This document shows positions 35,954 through 45,324 of a DNA stretch of 64,000 bases, piece by piece. The stretch covers positions 62,001-126,000 of the forward strand of contig JBPCNX010000073.1 in NCBI GenBank assembly GCA_051000815.1, read 5' to 3'. The notes under the pieces are model-generated. The model had not been told where the DNA came from, searched no databases, and was given only the letters and a program-made list of their open reading frames with translations. The translations under genes and the position numbers were made by a program. Numbering within the stretch: the stretch's first letter is position 1; each line of letters opens with the position of its first letter. This stretch comes from PSRF01 sp051000815. Lineage in GTDB: Bacteria > Acidobacteriota > Blastocatellia > Pyrinomonadales > Pyrinomonadaceae.

Positions 35954-38900
35954 GTGGCTGTATTTCCTGAAGCTAACGAGTCGTTGGTAAAAAGGGAGCC
36001 GGAGGTTCCGGCAAACGATCCCATCATCAGCCGCTCAACGAGCGGCATCGTGCTGATCTCTGCCTTGCTCCTCACGCTATCGCTCGCCTGGGCACTCTAT
36101 GACGAAGCGCTCGGTCAACGTCCGTGGAAGGGCATTCAAAAAGAGTTTGTCAGCCGATACACCCGGTACCTGCAGAGCATTAAGCCTCAAGCAGGCAAGA
36201 CGGAAGCGGAACTAAAAGAGAGCCCTGAATATCAAACCCTCGCGGCGGAAGCGCAAACCGCCATTGAGCTGGTCAAACCGGAAACAACTGAGATTGATCG
36301 CAAAGTTGCACAGATCCAAAGACAACTCGATGCGGTGACCGAACCATTCCAGAATCAGCGCGGACGGCTGACGGTAATCAGCTACAACATTGAAACCGCT
36401 AAAGGCTCAGCCAAGGAGAAGTATCGCAAGGAGGCGGAGGAGAAGCGCGCAGAGGTCGTCGAAGTTAAGTTGCCGGCGGCCGATGGTTCAGGATCGACTA
36501 CGGTCCAGAACATGAATTATCAGCAACTGGAAAAATTCTATAACGACCTGCGCGATGAAAAGGCTCAACTACTGGGCCGGAAAGCCGAACTGTTAAAAGA
36601 ACCGACCGAAATTGCCAAGAAGCGAGACGACTACCTTAAGAACCATTTGATTGGATTGGGCCCCAGCCAGATTGAGGGCCTGATTCGCAAGATGGACAAC
36701 TTCGATTATTCGATTCTTGGCCACCAGATCAGCGTTAACGCGGCCAACGTTGTCGATCGTTGCGAAGTCTGTCACGTAGGTATCCGCGAGCCGCTCAACA
36801 TCAGGGCAGAAGATCTGGCGCCCGATGGCCCGGGGAAGAAGCCCGACAGTCTGGCACGCGCGTTTGTCAGTCACCCAAACAGAGAACTCCTGCGCATTCA
36901 TAGTCCGGAACGCTTCGGTTGTTCAGGTTGCCACTGGGGCAACGGTCGGGCTACGACGAGCGAGATTAAGGGACACGGACGCCACAAATACTGGCTCTGG
37001 CCGCTCTTCGAAAAGGAAAACATTGAAGCCGGTTGCCAGCAGTGTCATGCCAGGGACCGGGTAACTCAGGGAGCGGAGACATTGAATCTCGGCCGCGATC
37101 TTTTTTATGAACGCGGTTGCATGGGCTGTCATCGTTACGAAGGCTTCGACCGGGAAACAGATTCGCTTTCCGCTTCGCGGCAAAACACGACTCAATTAGA
37201 AGAGCAGATGATTGCCAACGAGAAGCAGATTCGGGAGGACACCGAAGCTGCCAATCAGGCCTCGGATGATACCGAAGCGCAGCGATTGCTGGCGCACGCG
37301 GAGTCATTGCGAGTCACAAACAGTCTGCTCGCGGCGCGCAAGGATCAGGTCAACCTTCAGTCGAAGTATTTAATGCAGGATCAAAAGAAGGTTGGTCCCA
37401 ATCTGAAAGACGTCAGACTCAAACTCAAGAAGGAGTGGATTCCAGTCTGGCTCAAGGACCCGCAGGCTTTCCGTCCTGGAACAAAGATGCCGGCGTTCTG
37501 GCGTTTTGGGGTCGATCAGGATGGCGACGATCAGATCAAGGCGATTTCTGCGTATCTGTGGCAGGAAAGTTTTGACGGCAAGCTGGCCGAACAATCTCGT
37601 GGCGATGCCGCGCGCGGCAAAGACCTCTTCGAAACCCGGGGTTGTCTCGCATGTCACTCGACTGGTGAGGCCGACAGTGCAGTGGGCGGGCATTTCGCGG
37701 CCAACCTGCAAAAGGTTGGTGAGAAAGCAAACTATGACTACATCGTGCGCTGGATTCACAACCCGCGTGAGCGTTGGGCGCCGTACTGTCCCAAGGAGAA
37801 GCGCGACCTGACGCCGGAAGATTATTCACAGCACAATCAGCCTTACGTCTTTAATACTGAACTGAATTCGCGCTGCCCAAATGATGGGACTGAATTGCAG
37901 GTTCAGAATATGACGGTCATGCCGAACTTCCGGCTGACTGACAGCGACACGCGAGACGTAGCGACTTATCTTTTCTCGCTGTCCTCTCCGCCTTCCTACC
38001 CCGACGCGCCGTTCATGGACGATCCAAATCTGAAGGCGAAAGGCCAAGCTCTGATTAAGCAATACGGCTGCGCTGGCTGTCATGAAATCAAGGGCTTTGA
38101 GGAGGAACAACGAATTGGTAAGGAGTTAACGGTTGAGGGCGCAACCCCGATCGAGCGCCTCGATTTTGCTTTGCTTACGCACGACGCCGAAAACGGACAC
38201 GACCCGTTGAAACTGCATGGCGAACATGAGGAGAAGCCCTGGTACAACCATAAGGGTTTCTTCGAACATAAACTCGCCGACCCCGCAATCTACGATCAGG
38301 GCAAAGAGAAGGATCCCAAGGATCGCTTGCGCATGCCGAAGCCCTACTTAACACCGGAATGGCGCACGGCGCTGACCACACTACTGTTGGGAAGTGTGGG
38401 CACGGAGGGTTCGAATGTCCCTCGCTCGCTCTTCTATGAGCCCGAGGATCAACGGCGCCAGGACGTGCAGAACGGATGGTGGGTAGTTAAGAAATATAAT
38501 TGCATGGGTTGCCATCAGATTCAGGTCGGACAGCGTTCGGTCTTGATGGATGTGCCTTTCTACCAGACTCCGGAAGGGAAGGACCTATTGCCGCCAAGGC
38601 TAACCAGCGAAGGTGCGCGCGTCGATCCAGGCTGGCTTCTGCGTTTTCTCCACGACCCTTCATTGAACGAAACGCAAGGAACGACCGCCTTTGCTCAGCC
38701 GGTTCCGAGCCCCGGCGCGAGCGGGTCGGCGCAGTCCGGTCCCGCTGCAACTTCAGGAAGTCTTAAGGCCCAACCCGGCCTGGATCGCAACGGCGTGCGG
38801 CCTTACCTGAAAGCGCGGATGCCTACTTTCAACTTCTCGCCAAATGAATTGCAAACTCTGGTTCGCTTCTTCATGGCGCTTTCGGGGCAGCAGGAGCCTT

Positions 38901-39436
38901 ACATCAAGGAACCGCTGCAGCCGCTGACCGAAGAAGAGAAATTAGTTGCGCGGCAGATGTTTACTTCCGGCACACCCTGTCTGAAGTGTCACATCACTGG
39001 TGACCCCGTGCATGATGAGAAGGCGATTGCACCCAACTTCCTGCTTGCCGGGGAGCGACTGAAACCGGAGTGGACTTTCAGGTGGTTGCTTGATCCGGCG
39101 CAGATTAGCCCCGGCACCGCTATGCCGAGCGGGCTCTTTAGGAGAGAAGGCGAGCGTTGGGTAATCAATTTGCCGAATCCACCTGCCAGCGCCAACGCCT
39201 ATCATCAGGATCACGCGCAGTTGCTGGTTCGTTACATGCTCCTGTTAACACCAGAAGAGCAAAGACGTTTGCTGGCGACCACGCCGGTTCAAACGGCAGC
39301 AAGCCCCGCTTCGGAGGCGCAGGGCTCGCAGCGTAAAAGGAAAAACGGGAACCTGGCGCGCACAAACCAGCGTCGAGGCCTCAAGCTCGCGCGCACTGCG
39401 CCGGCCCGAGGTAGTTTAAGAGCCCCCGGCTTTTAA
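35954..39436 (+). CDS. Octahaem (8 x CXXCH) membrane-anchored cytochrome c of the reductase
   Basis: 1160 residues from a GTG. One N-terminal helix (~30-55), then a coiled-coil-like, Glu/Lys-rich region (~65-245). Eight CXXCH haem sites follow at about residues 270, 323, 361, 389, 564, 706, 850 and 1009. The first four are clustered; the last four are each in a separate mono-haem domain of 140-180 residues with downstream methionines (for example TKMPAFWRFG, TVMPNFRL, ARMPTFNFS, TAMPSGLF) as likely sixth ligands. A basic tail ends the protein. It replaces the single-haem cytochrome of ordinary bc complexes. Haem attachment would use the ccm genes at 18-25 kb. Confidence 0.9.
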   Translation: MAVFPEANESLVKREPEVPANDPIISRSTSGIVLISALLLTLSLAWALYDEALGQRPWKGIQKEFVSRYTRYLQSIKPQAGKTEAELKESPEYQTLAAEAQTAIELVKPETTEIDRKVAQIQRQLDAVTEPFQNQRGRLTVISYNIETAKGSAKEKYRKEAEEKRAEVVEVKLPAADGSGSTTVQNMNYQQLEKFYNDLRDEKAQLLGRKAELLKEPTEIAKKRDDYLKNHLIGLGPSQIEGLIRKMDNFDYSILGHQISVNAANVVDRCEVCHVGIREPLNIRAEDLAPDGPGKKPDSLARAFVSHPNRELLRIHSPERFGCSGCHWGNGRATTSEIKGHGRHKYWLWPLFEKENIEAGCQQCHARDRVTQGAETLNLGRDLFYERGCMGCHRYEGFDRETDSLSASRQNTTQLEEQMIANEKQIREDTEAANQASDDTEAQRLLAHAESLRVTNSLLAARKDQVNLQSKYLMQDQKKVGPNLKDVRLKLKKEWIPVWLKDPQAFRPGTKMPAFWRFGVDQDGDDQIKAISAYLWQESFDGKLAEQSRGDAARGKDLFETRGCLACHSTGEADSAVGGHFAANLQKVGEKANYDYIVRWIHNPRERWAPYCPKEKRDLTPEDYSQHNQPYVFNTELNSRCPNDGTELQVQNMTVMPNFRLTDSDTRDVATYLFSLSSPPSYPDAPFMDDPNLKAKGQALIKQYGCAGCHEIKGFEEEQRIGKELTVEGATPIERLDFALLTHDAENGHDPLKLHGEHEEKPWYNHKGFFEHKLADPAIYDQGKEKDPKDRLRMPKPYLTPEWRTALTTLLLGSVGTEGSNVPRSLFYEPEDQRRQDVQNGWWVVKKYNCMGCHQIQVGQRSVLMDVPFYQTPEGKDLLPPRLTSEGARVDPGWLLRFLHDPSLNETQGTTAFAQPVPSPGASGSAQSGPAATSGSLKAQPGLDRNGVRPYLKARMPTFNFSPNELQTLVRFFMALSGQQEPYIKEPLQPLTEEEKLVARQMFTSGTPCLKCHITGDPVHDEKAIAPNFLLAGERLKPEWTFRWLLDPAQISPGTAMPSGLFRREGERWVINLPNPPASANAYHQDHAQLLVRYMLLLTPEEQRRLLATTPVQTAASPASEAQGSQRKRKNGNLARTNQRRGLKLARTAPARGSLRAPGF

Positions 39437-39522
39437 TCTGATTCAACAGCGCGGGTCTCCTTCCAGGGTTGCCCCGTGTTAAAGTTGCAGCGAAAGCTTA
39501 TTCACGATTTGGAGGAATGATT

Positions 39523-40404
39523 ATGTCAACGAAGCAGTTGAAGGTCGGGATAGTTCTGACCATCGTGCTCTCTTTACTCGCGCTCGGTTCGTCTTGTTCG
39601 AAGACGCCGACAAATGATGCGGCACAAACCAATGATTCAGCCGCCACTGGAATTCCTTACACGCCCGGCGACGGCAGCGTCGCTGGAGCCATCGCCTACA
39701 ACGGCACGCCGCCGGCTCCCAAGAAAATTGACACCTCGGCCGACCCGGTTTGTGGACAGGCGAATCCAAACCTTTCGACCGAAGACACGGTGGTGAAGGA
39801 CGGCAAGCTGGCCAACGTATTTGTCTATGTCAAAGACGGCACAACCGCGGACGGCAAGAAAATCGGCGACTTCGCCTACACGCCTTCATCGACCCCGGCG
39901 AGGCTCGATCAAAAAGGCTGTCATTACGTTCCGCACGTGATGGGTCTCCAGACAAACCAGAAGCTCAGTATTACTAATAGCGATCCAACGCAGCACAATA
40001 TCCACCCGACGCCGAAGAGCAATCCGGAATGGAATCAGACGCAGCCAAACGGCGCCGCTCCCATTGAGAAAACGTTTGCGCGCGCTGAGGTGTTGATTCC
40101 CGTCAAGTGTAATCAGCATCCCTGGATGAAGTCTTACGTCGGCGTGCTGAAGCACCCGTTTTTTGCTGTTAGCGGCGAAGATGGAGCCTACTCGATCACG
40201 GGTCTGAAGCCTGGTACTTACACGGTTGCAGCCTGGCATGAGAAGGGTGGTCCGAACGGAACCGAGAAGACTATGCAGGTTACGGTTCCCGCCGGGGGTG
40301 CCGGCAAAGCTGACTTTGCCTTTGGTGATGCCGCTACCGCCTCCACCAAGCCAGGATTGGAAATGATGCCTGCGCTTGATGTGCCAATGCTGGGTCGGCA
40401 ATAG
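39523..40404 (+). CDS. Copper-binding-like periplasmic lipoprotein (cupredoxin-type)
   Basis: 293 residues from the ATG at 39523, with GGAGG seven bases upstream. The lipobox is LALGSSCS with the lipid cysteine near residue 25. The middle domain contains LSITNSDPTQHNIHPTPKS and IPVKCNQHPWMKSYVGV. The His, then Cys-x-x-His-x-x-Met arrangement fits a type 1 copper site. A C-terminal carboxypeptidase-regulatory-like beta domain follows (DGAYSITGLKPGTYTVAAWH). Placed between reductase and oxidase genes, it could carry electrons between them; this is inference. Confidence 0.78.
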   Translation: MSTKQLKVGIVLTIVLSLLALGSSCSKTPTNDAAQTNDSAATGIPYTPGDGSVAGAIAYNGTPPAPKKIDTSADPVCGQANPNLSTEDTVVKDGKLANVFVYVKDGTTADGKKIGDFAYTPSSTPARLDQKGCHYVPHVMGLQTNQKLSITNSDPTQHNIHPTPKSNPEWNQTQPNGAAPIEKTFARAEVLIPVKCNQHPWMKSYVGVLKHPFFAVSGEDGAYSITGLKPGTYTVAAWHEKGGPNGTEKTMQVTVPAGGAGKADFAFGDAATASTKPGLEMMPALDVPMLGRQ

Positions 40405-40412
40405 GAGAAGTT

Positions 40413-40491
40413 AATTGCCGATTGGCGATTGCCGATTGAAAGAGACACGGGTCCGCATTCGGATCTGCCTTTTAATTGGCAATCGGCAATT
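40413..40491. repeat. Inverted GCCGATT-type repeats before ctaA
   Basis: AATTGCCGATTG at 40413-40424 pairs with CAATCGGCAATT at 40480-40491. The left arm continues into GGCGATTGCCGATT. A 24-bp stretch from 40414 is identical to 58245-58268, and a shorter relative is at 17837. Confidence 0.7.
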
Positions 40492-40541
40492 GACAATCGG
40501 AAATGGATAGTCAGTAAGGGAATTCAAGATCAAAAATTGAG

Positions 40542-41498
40542 ATGACTCCGGGTCTCCATCGTTTCGCGCTGCTCGTCGTCTGCGCGACGTTCCTTCTGAT
40601 TGTTGCCGGTGCGTTGGTTACGAGCCACGACGCCGGGTTGGCGACCGCTGATTGGCCGCTCACCGAGGGCAGTTTTCTCCCAAAGATTGAGTTCCTGGGA
40701 ATCAGCACCGGCGTTAACATGGTCGGCAATCTGTTCTGGGAACATGGCCATCGCATGGTGGCTACAACCGTCGGCATACTGACCATTGTTCTGGTGGTTT
40801 ATCTCTTTGTAAGAGAAGAGCGACGGTGGGTGCGCCGGCTTGGAATTTTTGCTCTGCTGGCCGTGATTGCTCAGGGCCTTCTTGGCGGCCTGACCGTCAA
40901 ACTAATGTTGCGATTCGGAATCTCCGAAGCTCACGCAACCCTGGCACAACTCTTCTTCTGCACGACTGTCAGCCTGGCGGTGTTCACATCGCGAAGCTGG
41001 ATGGAAGCGCGGCCGACGCTGGAAGAGAAGGGAATTCCCGTTCGTTACCTTTGCATTGCTGCGCTGGTGACGATCTTCCTCCAGTTGATTTTGGGAGCGA
41101 CGCTAAGACACTCGGCAACCTGGGATCAACCGCTGCCTACAGAACTGGTTCTCGGCCATATTGGCGGGGCGATCGCGGTGACGATCATGTTGTCGATTGC
41201 GGCGTTCACAGTTTTTAGGCGTTTTCCCGGGGAAAAATTCCTGACGCGGCCCGCTACAATGGCTCTTGCTTTCTTAGGTTTGCAGCTCCTCCTGGGACTG
41301 GCTGCCTACCTTACGCGTCTGAAATCACCCGACACTCCGCAGCCGCTGAACCCGATGGTGGGGATTACAGTGGCACATGTCGCATGCGGAGCTCTGGTGT
41401 TCGCGACGACGATCGTGATGACGCTGCGAACGTTTAGAGTGGTGCGACCAACAGTTTCTGCTTTTACACTCGCGGCCTCCGAAGCCGCGTCACGATAG
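40542..41498 (+). CDS. ctaA: Haem A synthase CtaA (Cox15)
   Basis: 318 residues, eight helices in two four-helix halves. Conserved histidines are seen in WEHGHRMVATTVGI and ISEAHATLAQLFFC in the first half, and in ATLRHSATWDQPLP, VLGHIGGAIAV and VAHVACGALVF in the second. It oxidises the C8 methyl of haem O to make haem A. Followed six bases later by ctaB, the step before it in the pathway, which supports an aa3-type oxidase in this cluster. Confidence 0.92.
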   Translation: MTPGLHRFALLVVCATFLLIVAGALVTSHDAGLATADWPLTEGSFLPKIEFLGISTGVNMVGNLFWEHGHRMVATTVGILTIVLVVYLFVREERRWVRRLGIFALLAVIAQGLLGGLTVKLMLRFGISEAHATLAQLFFCTTVSLAVFTSRSWMEARPTLEEKGIPVRYLCIAALVTIFLQLILGATLRHSATWDQPLPTELVLGHIGGAIAVTIMLSIAAFTVFRRFPGEKFLTRPATMALAFLGLQLLLGLAAYLTRLKSPDTPQPLNPMVGITVAHVACGALVFATTIVMTLRTFRVVRPTVSAFTLAASEAASR

Positions 41499-41504
41499 AA
41501 TGAG

Positions 41505-42425
41505 ATGAAAGAACTGGCGGTAGAAATTAATACTGGCGCGCTTCCCGTTCTCGACTCGGTGACCATTACACCACGCGAGCGGATTGCCGCCCTTGTTGAG
41601 TTAACCAAGCCGCGGATTACTTTCCTGATCGTGCTGACTTCCGCCGCCGGGTTTTATCTGGCGTCGCCTGGTAATGTAAATTATCGCTTGCTCTTAAGCG
41701 CGATGTTTGGCATCACCCTGCTTTCTTCTGGTGTAGCTACGATAAACCAGTACATGGAGCGGGACCTTGATGGATTGATGCGCCGCACCGCCAATCGTCC
41801 ATTGCCCTCGGGAAGGTTGCTCCCGTGGGAGGCGCTTTGGTTTGGCGCCAGTCTCATCGTGCTGGCTGAAGTTTACCTCGCAGTATTGGTTAATCCCCTG
41901 ACGGGACTTCTGGGACTGACTGTAATCGCCGGTTACCTGTTTGGCTACACGCCACTGAAAACGAAAACTTCGCTCTCAACTCTTGTAGGCGCTTTTCCTG
42001 GCGCTGTGCCCCCATTGATCGGTTGGACCGCCGCACGCGGCGAGTTAAGTCTCGAAGCGTGGGTGCTCTTTGCGATTCTGTTTCTCTGGCAGTTTCCCCA
42101 CTTCCTGGCTATTGCCTGGATGTATCGTGAAGATTATGCGCGCGCGGGAATCTTGATGCTGCCAGTGGTTGAACCTGAAGGACGGGTTACCCGCCAGCAA
42201 ATTGTGATTTACACCGTGATGCTCTTGCCGGTAAGTTTGCTCCCTTACGCTCTGGGAATCTCAGGCAAGGTGTATCTCATCGGCGCAGCTATTCTCGGCC
42301 TGGTGTTTCTCTTTAGTAGCGTGCGCGCGGCGATTTCGCTTTCGCGCCACGAAGCTCGCAGGCTTTTGCTGGCTTCCGTTATCTATCTGCCGCTTTTGTT
42401 CATATTGATGGTACTGAACCGGTGA
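41505..42425 (+). CDS. ctaB: Protohaem IX farnesyltransferase CtaB (haem O synthase)
   Basis: 306 residues, about nine helices of the UbiA family. The first aspartate-rich motif is NQYMERDLDGLMRRTANRPL (~83-102); LFLWQFPHFLAIAWMYREDY (~187-206) is the second conserved region of CtaB. It converts haem B to haem O. Co-transcribed with ctaA, with a repeat-filled 145-bp gap before coxB. Confidence 0.94.
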   Translation: MKELAVEINTGALPVLDSVTITPRERIAALVELTKPRITFLIVLTSAAGFYLASPGNVNYRLLLSAMFGITLLSSGVATINQYMERDLDGLMRRTANRPLPSGRLLPWEALWFGASLIVLAEVYLAVLVNPLTGLLGLTVIAGYLFGYTPLKTKTSLSTLVGAFPGAVPPLIGWTAARGELSLEAWVLFAILFLWQFPHFLAIAWMYREDYARAGILMLPVVEPEGRVTRQQIVIYTVMLLPVSLLPYALGISGKVYLIGAAILGLVFLFSSVRAAISLSRHEARRLLLASVIYLPLLFILMVLNR

Positions 42426-42556
42426 ACTCGTAAATCGTGAACTGTAAATCGTGAACTCGGAAATGGTGAAATTGGAAATCAACGATTCTCAATCCCGGTA
42501 TCCGATTTACGATTCACAACTTACGATTTACGACTTACGATTCACGATTTCCAAAA
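42424..42556. repeat. AATCGTGAA / TTACGATTC inverted repeat cluster before coxB
   Basis: Left-hand units (TAAATCGTGAAC at 42431 and 42446) face right-hand units (TTTACGATTCACAACTTACG from 42506, ACGACTTACGATTCACGATT from 42530). The whole ctaB-coxB gap is built from them and can fold as an extended imperfect hairpin. The same word recurs at 55701-55735. Confidence 0.7.
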
Positions 42557-42570
42557 TAGAGGAGTAACCG

Positions 42571-43419
42571 ATGGGACGAGCTCTTGCGGTTATCATCTGG
42601 ATCCTTACCCTGGGATCAGTGTCGCTGTTCTTCGTTAAGAAGTGGTGGTTTCCCACAGCCATTTCCGAACACGCACCGGCGCTCGATCGCCAGTTCATGC
42701 TGACGATCATTGTCGTGGGAATTGCATTTACCGCGGCGCAGGTCGGCTTGGGATACATGGTGTGGAAGTATCGCGATACGGGCAATCGGGATCGCGCCAC
42801 CTACACGCACGGCAGCAGCAAGCTCGAAGTAATCTGGACGATGGTCACGGCGGTTATCTTCATCGGCCTGGCAGTGATGGGACAGAGCGTCTGGGCTTCG
42901 CTGCGTTTTAACGAGGCGCCCGCAGGTGCTTTCAAGGTTGATGTCGTTGCCCAGCAATTTCAATGGAATTTCCACTACGCCGGCACTGATGGGGTTTTCG
43001 GGCGCACCGATCCAAAATTAATTGACGACTCGTCGTTGAATTTTATCGGTCTCGACGATGCCGATCCGAACACGAAAGACGACTCGGTCCATAGCGTGCT
43101 GGCGATCCCCGTCAATCGACCCGTTGAACTCGCACTGCGATCCAAGGATGTGATTCACAATTTCTGGGTGCCACAACTGCGTTTCAAGCAGGATCTGGTT
43201 CCCGGCATGGTGATTCGCGTTCACTTTACCGCTAACACCCCAGGAAAGTATGAACTCGCTTGCGCCGAGCTTTGTGGGCAGCTCCATTTCAAGATGAAGA
43301 GTTACATGCTGGTGCTTCCGGAAGAAGAACATCGCGCGCTCACAGCTTTACCTCAGGATCAGTTCCAGACGCGGATGACTGAACTACTGGCAAAGTATCA
43401 ACTACCGAGCGGTTACTAG
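42571..43419 (+). CDS. coxB: Cytochrome c oxidase subunit II (CuA)
   Basis: 282 residues, GAGGAG ribosome site. Two N-terminal helices (~4-22 and ~45-65), then a cupredoxin domain. CuA ligands are visible: VIHNFWVPQLRF (His) and CAELCGQLHFKMKSYM (two Cys, Glu carbonyl position, His, Met) near residues 231-246. No C-terminal haem c domain is present, so electrons must arrive from a separate donor. An inserted loop DGVFGRTDPKLIDD precedes the ligand region. Confidence 0.95.
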   Translation: MGRALAVIIWILTLGSVSLFFVKKWWFPTAISEHAPALDRQFMLTIIVVGIAFTAAQVGLGYMVWKYRDTGNRDRATYTHGSSKLEVIWTMVTAVIFIGLAVMGQSVWASLRFNEAPAGAFKVDVVAQQFQWNFHYAGTDGVFGRTDPKLIDDSSLNFIGLDDADPNTKDDSVHSVLAIPVNRPVELALRSKDVIHNFWVPQLRFKQDLVPGMVIRVHFTANTPGKYELACAELCGQLHFKMKSYMLVLPEEEHRALTALPQDQFQTRMTELLAKYQLPSGY

Positions 43420-43476
43420 TTAATAAACGTCACTCTTTCGTCAGGTTGTCAGGTCTAATCACGAGGAGAATCAAAG

Positions 43477-45324
43477 ATGTCAGGTGAAACTCACGCAGTG
43501 CACCGGCACCCGGCGCCAACGGGCTTTATACGCAAATACATTTTTAGCGTTGACCATAAGGTCATCGGCATTCAGTACATCCTGCTGGCTCTGGCGGCAG
43601 TATTGGTAGGGATGGCGATGTCTGTCTTGATGCGTATGAATCTCTCCTGGCCGGGAACCAATTGGCCGATACTCGGCACTCTGTTTCCGGGCGGAGCGCC
43701 CGACGGCATGATGACACCCGAGTTCTACCTCTCACTCGTGACGATGCACGGCACCATCATGGTTTTCTTCGTCCTGACCACGGCGCCGCAGGGCGGATTC
43801 GGCAACTACTTTCTCCCGATCCAGATCGGGGCCGAAGACATGGCGTTTCCATATCTCAACATGCTGTCGTTCTGGGTCACGCTGGTCGGATTCCTCGTTA
43901 TCCTCTCGGCGATCTTCTTTTCAGGCGCGGAATCGACGGTCGGACCGATTGGTGGCTGGACAGGTTATGCACCCTTGAGTGCCCTGGGACAGATTGCCGG
44001 TCCCGGACAGGGGATGGGTATGAACCTGTGGATCATCAGCATCGCAATCTTCTGCGTGGGCTCGTTGCTCGGTGCTCTAAATTTCATCACTACTCTGCTC
44101 AACATGCGCACGCGCGGAATGTCATTGATGCGCATGCCGCTCACTTGCTGGGCCTGGTTTACAACCGCTGTTCTGGCATTGCTGTCATTCCCGGTGTTGT
44201 TGGGCGGCGGCATTCTGTTGCTGCTTGATCGCCTTGCGGGAACTAGCTTCTTTATACCCGGCGGTCTTTACATCAGTGGATTGCTCTCCGGAACGGACGA
44301 ACGCTTTCCTATCCATACCGGAGGGTCGCCGATTCTTTGGCAACACCTTTTCTGGTTCTTCGGTCACCCCGAAGTTTACATCGCCATCCTTCCCGGTATG
44401 GGTGCAACGTCACACATCCTCGCGACATTCGCCCGTAAGCCGGTGTTTGGTTACCGCGCAATGGTCTTTGCCATCTTTGCGATCGGGCTCCTGGGCTTCT
44501 TCGTTTGGGGTCATCACATGTTCATCAGCGGTATGAGCCCCTATTCGGCGATGACCTTTTCGATTCTTACCTTGTCGATCGGCGTGCCGTCGGCGGTGAA
44601 AACGTTCAACTGGCTGGGGACACTCTGGGGCGGGCGAATTCGTTTCACTACCGCCATGCTTTTTGCCATTGGCTTCGTTTCGCTTTTTGTGGCCGGAGGC
44701 ATCACCGGTTTGGTCCTTGGACAGACATCGCTCGATTTGCCAATGCACGACACTTATTTCGTCACTGCCCACTTTCACCTGGTAATGGGTGTGGCCTCGA
44801 TCTTCGGAATGTTTGCCGCAACCTATTTCTGGTTCCCTAAGATGTTTGGCCGGCTGATGAACGAGAAGCTCGGGAAGTTTCATTTTTGGATAACGTTTAT
44901 CGGGGTCTATTGCATCTTTGTGCCGATGCACACGATGGGCATCGCCGGAATGCCGCGGCGCTTTGCTCAGTTTACCGAGTATGAATACTTGAAGACGCTG
45001 CACCCTCTGGTTGTATTCGTTTCGATCGCCGCGATTGCCACCGTCCTGGTGCAGATTGTTTTCTATTTCAATCTTTTCTGGAGCATGTTTAAAGGGGCAA
45101 AGGCATCAGACAATCCCTGGGATGCGACAACACTCGAGTGGAACACGACCTCTCCGCCGCCGCATGACAACTTTGCCGGCGTACTTCCAACTGTCTATCG
45201 CGGGCCCTATGAGTTTGCAGTTCCGGGTGCGCCAAATGATTTCGTAATGCAGACAGAAGCAGAACCCGGCGGAGTACCTGTTGGGGAAGGAAGTGGAAAT
45301 GGCCACGATGGTCACAAGCACTAA
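43477..45324 (+). CDS. coxA: Cytochrome c oxidase subunit I (haem-copper, A-type)
   Basis: 615 residues, twelve core helices plus a His-rich tail (GNGHDGHKH). Haem a and CuB ligands are present: TMHGTIMVFFVL, FFGHPEVYIAILPGMGATSH (Glu of the D path and the His-Tyr pair), VWGHHMFISGM, and AHFHLVMG. The K-pathway lysine occurs in GVPSAVKTFNWLGTLWGG. PEVY with the adjacent glutamate points to an A1-type enzyme. It overlaps the next gene by 26 bases. Confidence 0.96.
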   Translation: MSGETHAVHRHPAPTGFIRKYIFSVDHKVIGIQYILLALAAVLVGMAMSVLMRMNLSWPGTNWPILGTLFPGGAPDGMMTPEFYLSLVTMHGTIMVFFVLTTAPQGGFGNYFLPIQIGAEDMAFPYLNMLSFWVTLVGFLVILSAIFFSGAESTVGPIGGWTGYAPLSALGQIAGPGQGMGMNLWIISIAIFCVGSLLGALNFITTLLNMRTRGMSLMRMPLTCWAWFTTAVLALLSFPVLLGGGILLLLDRLAGTSFFIPGGLYISGLLSGTDERFPIHTGGSPILWQHLFWFFGHPEVYIAILPGMGATSHILATFARKPVFGYRAMVFAIFAIGLLGFFVWGHHMFISGMSPYSAMTFSILTLSIGVPSAVKTFNWLGTLWGGRIRFTTAMLFAIGFVSLFVAGGITGLVLGQTSLDLPMHDTYFVTAHFHLVMGVASIFGMFAATYFWFPKMFGRLMNEKLGKFHFWITFIGVYCIFVPMHTMGIAGMPRRFAQFTEYEYLKTLHPLVVFVSIAAIATVLVQIVFYFNLFWSMFKGAKASDNPWDATTLEWNTTSPPPHDNFAGVLPTVYRGPYEFAVPGAPNDFVMQTEAEPGGVPVGEGSGNGHDGHKH

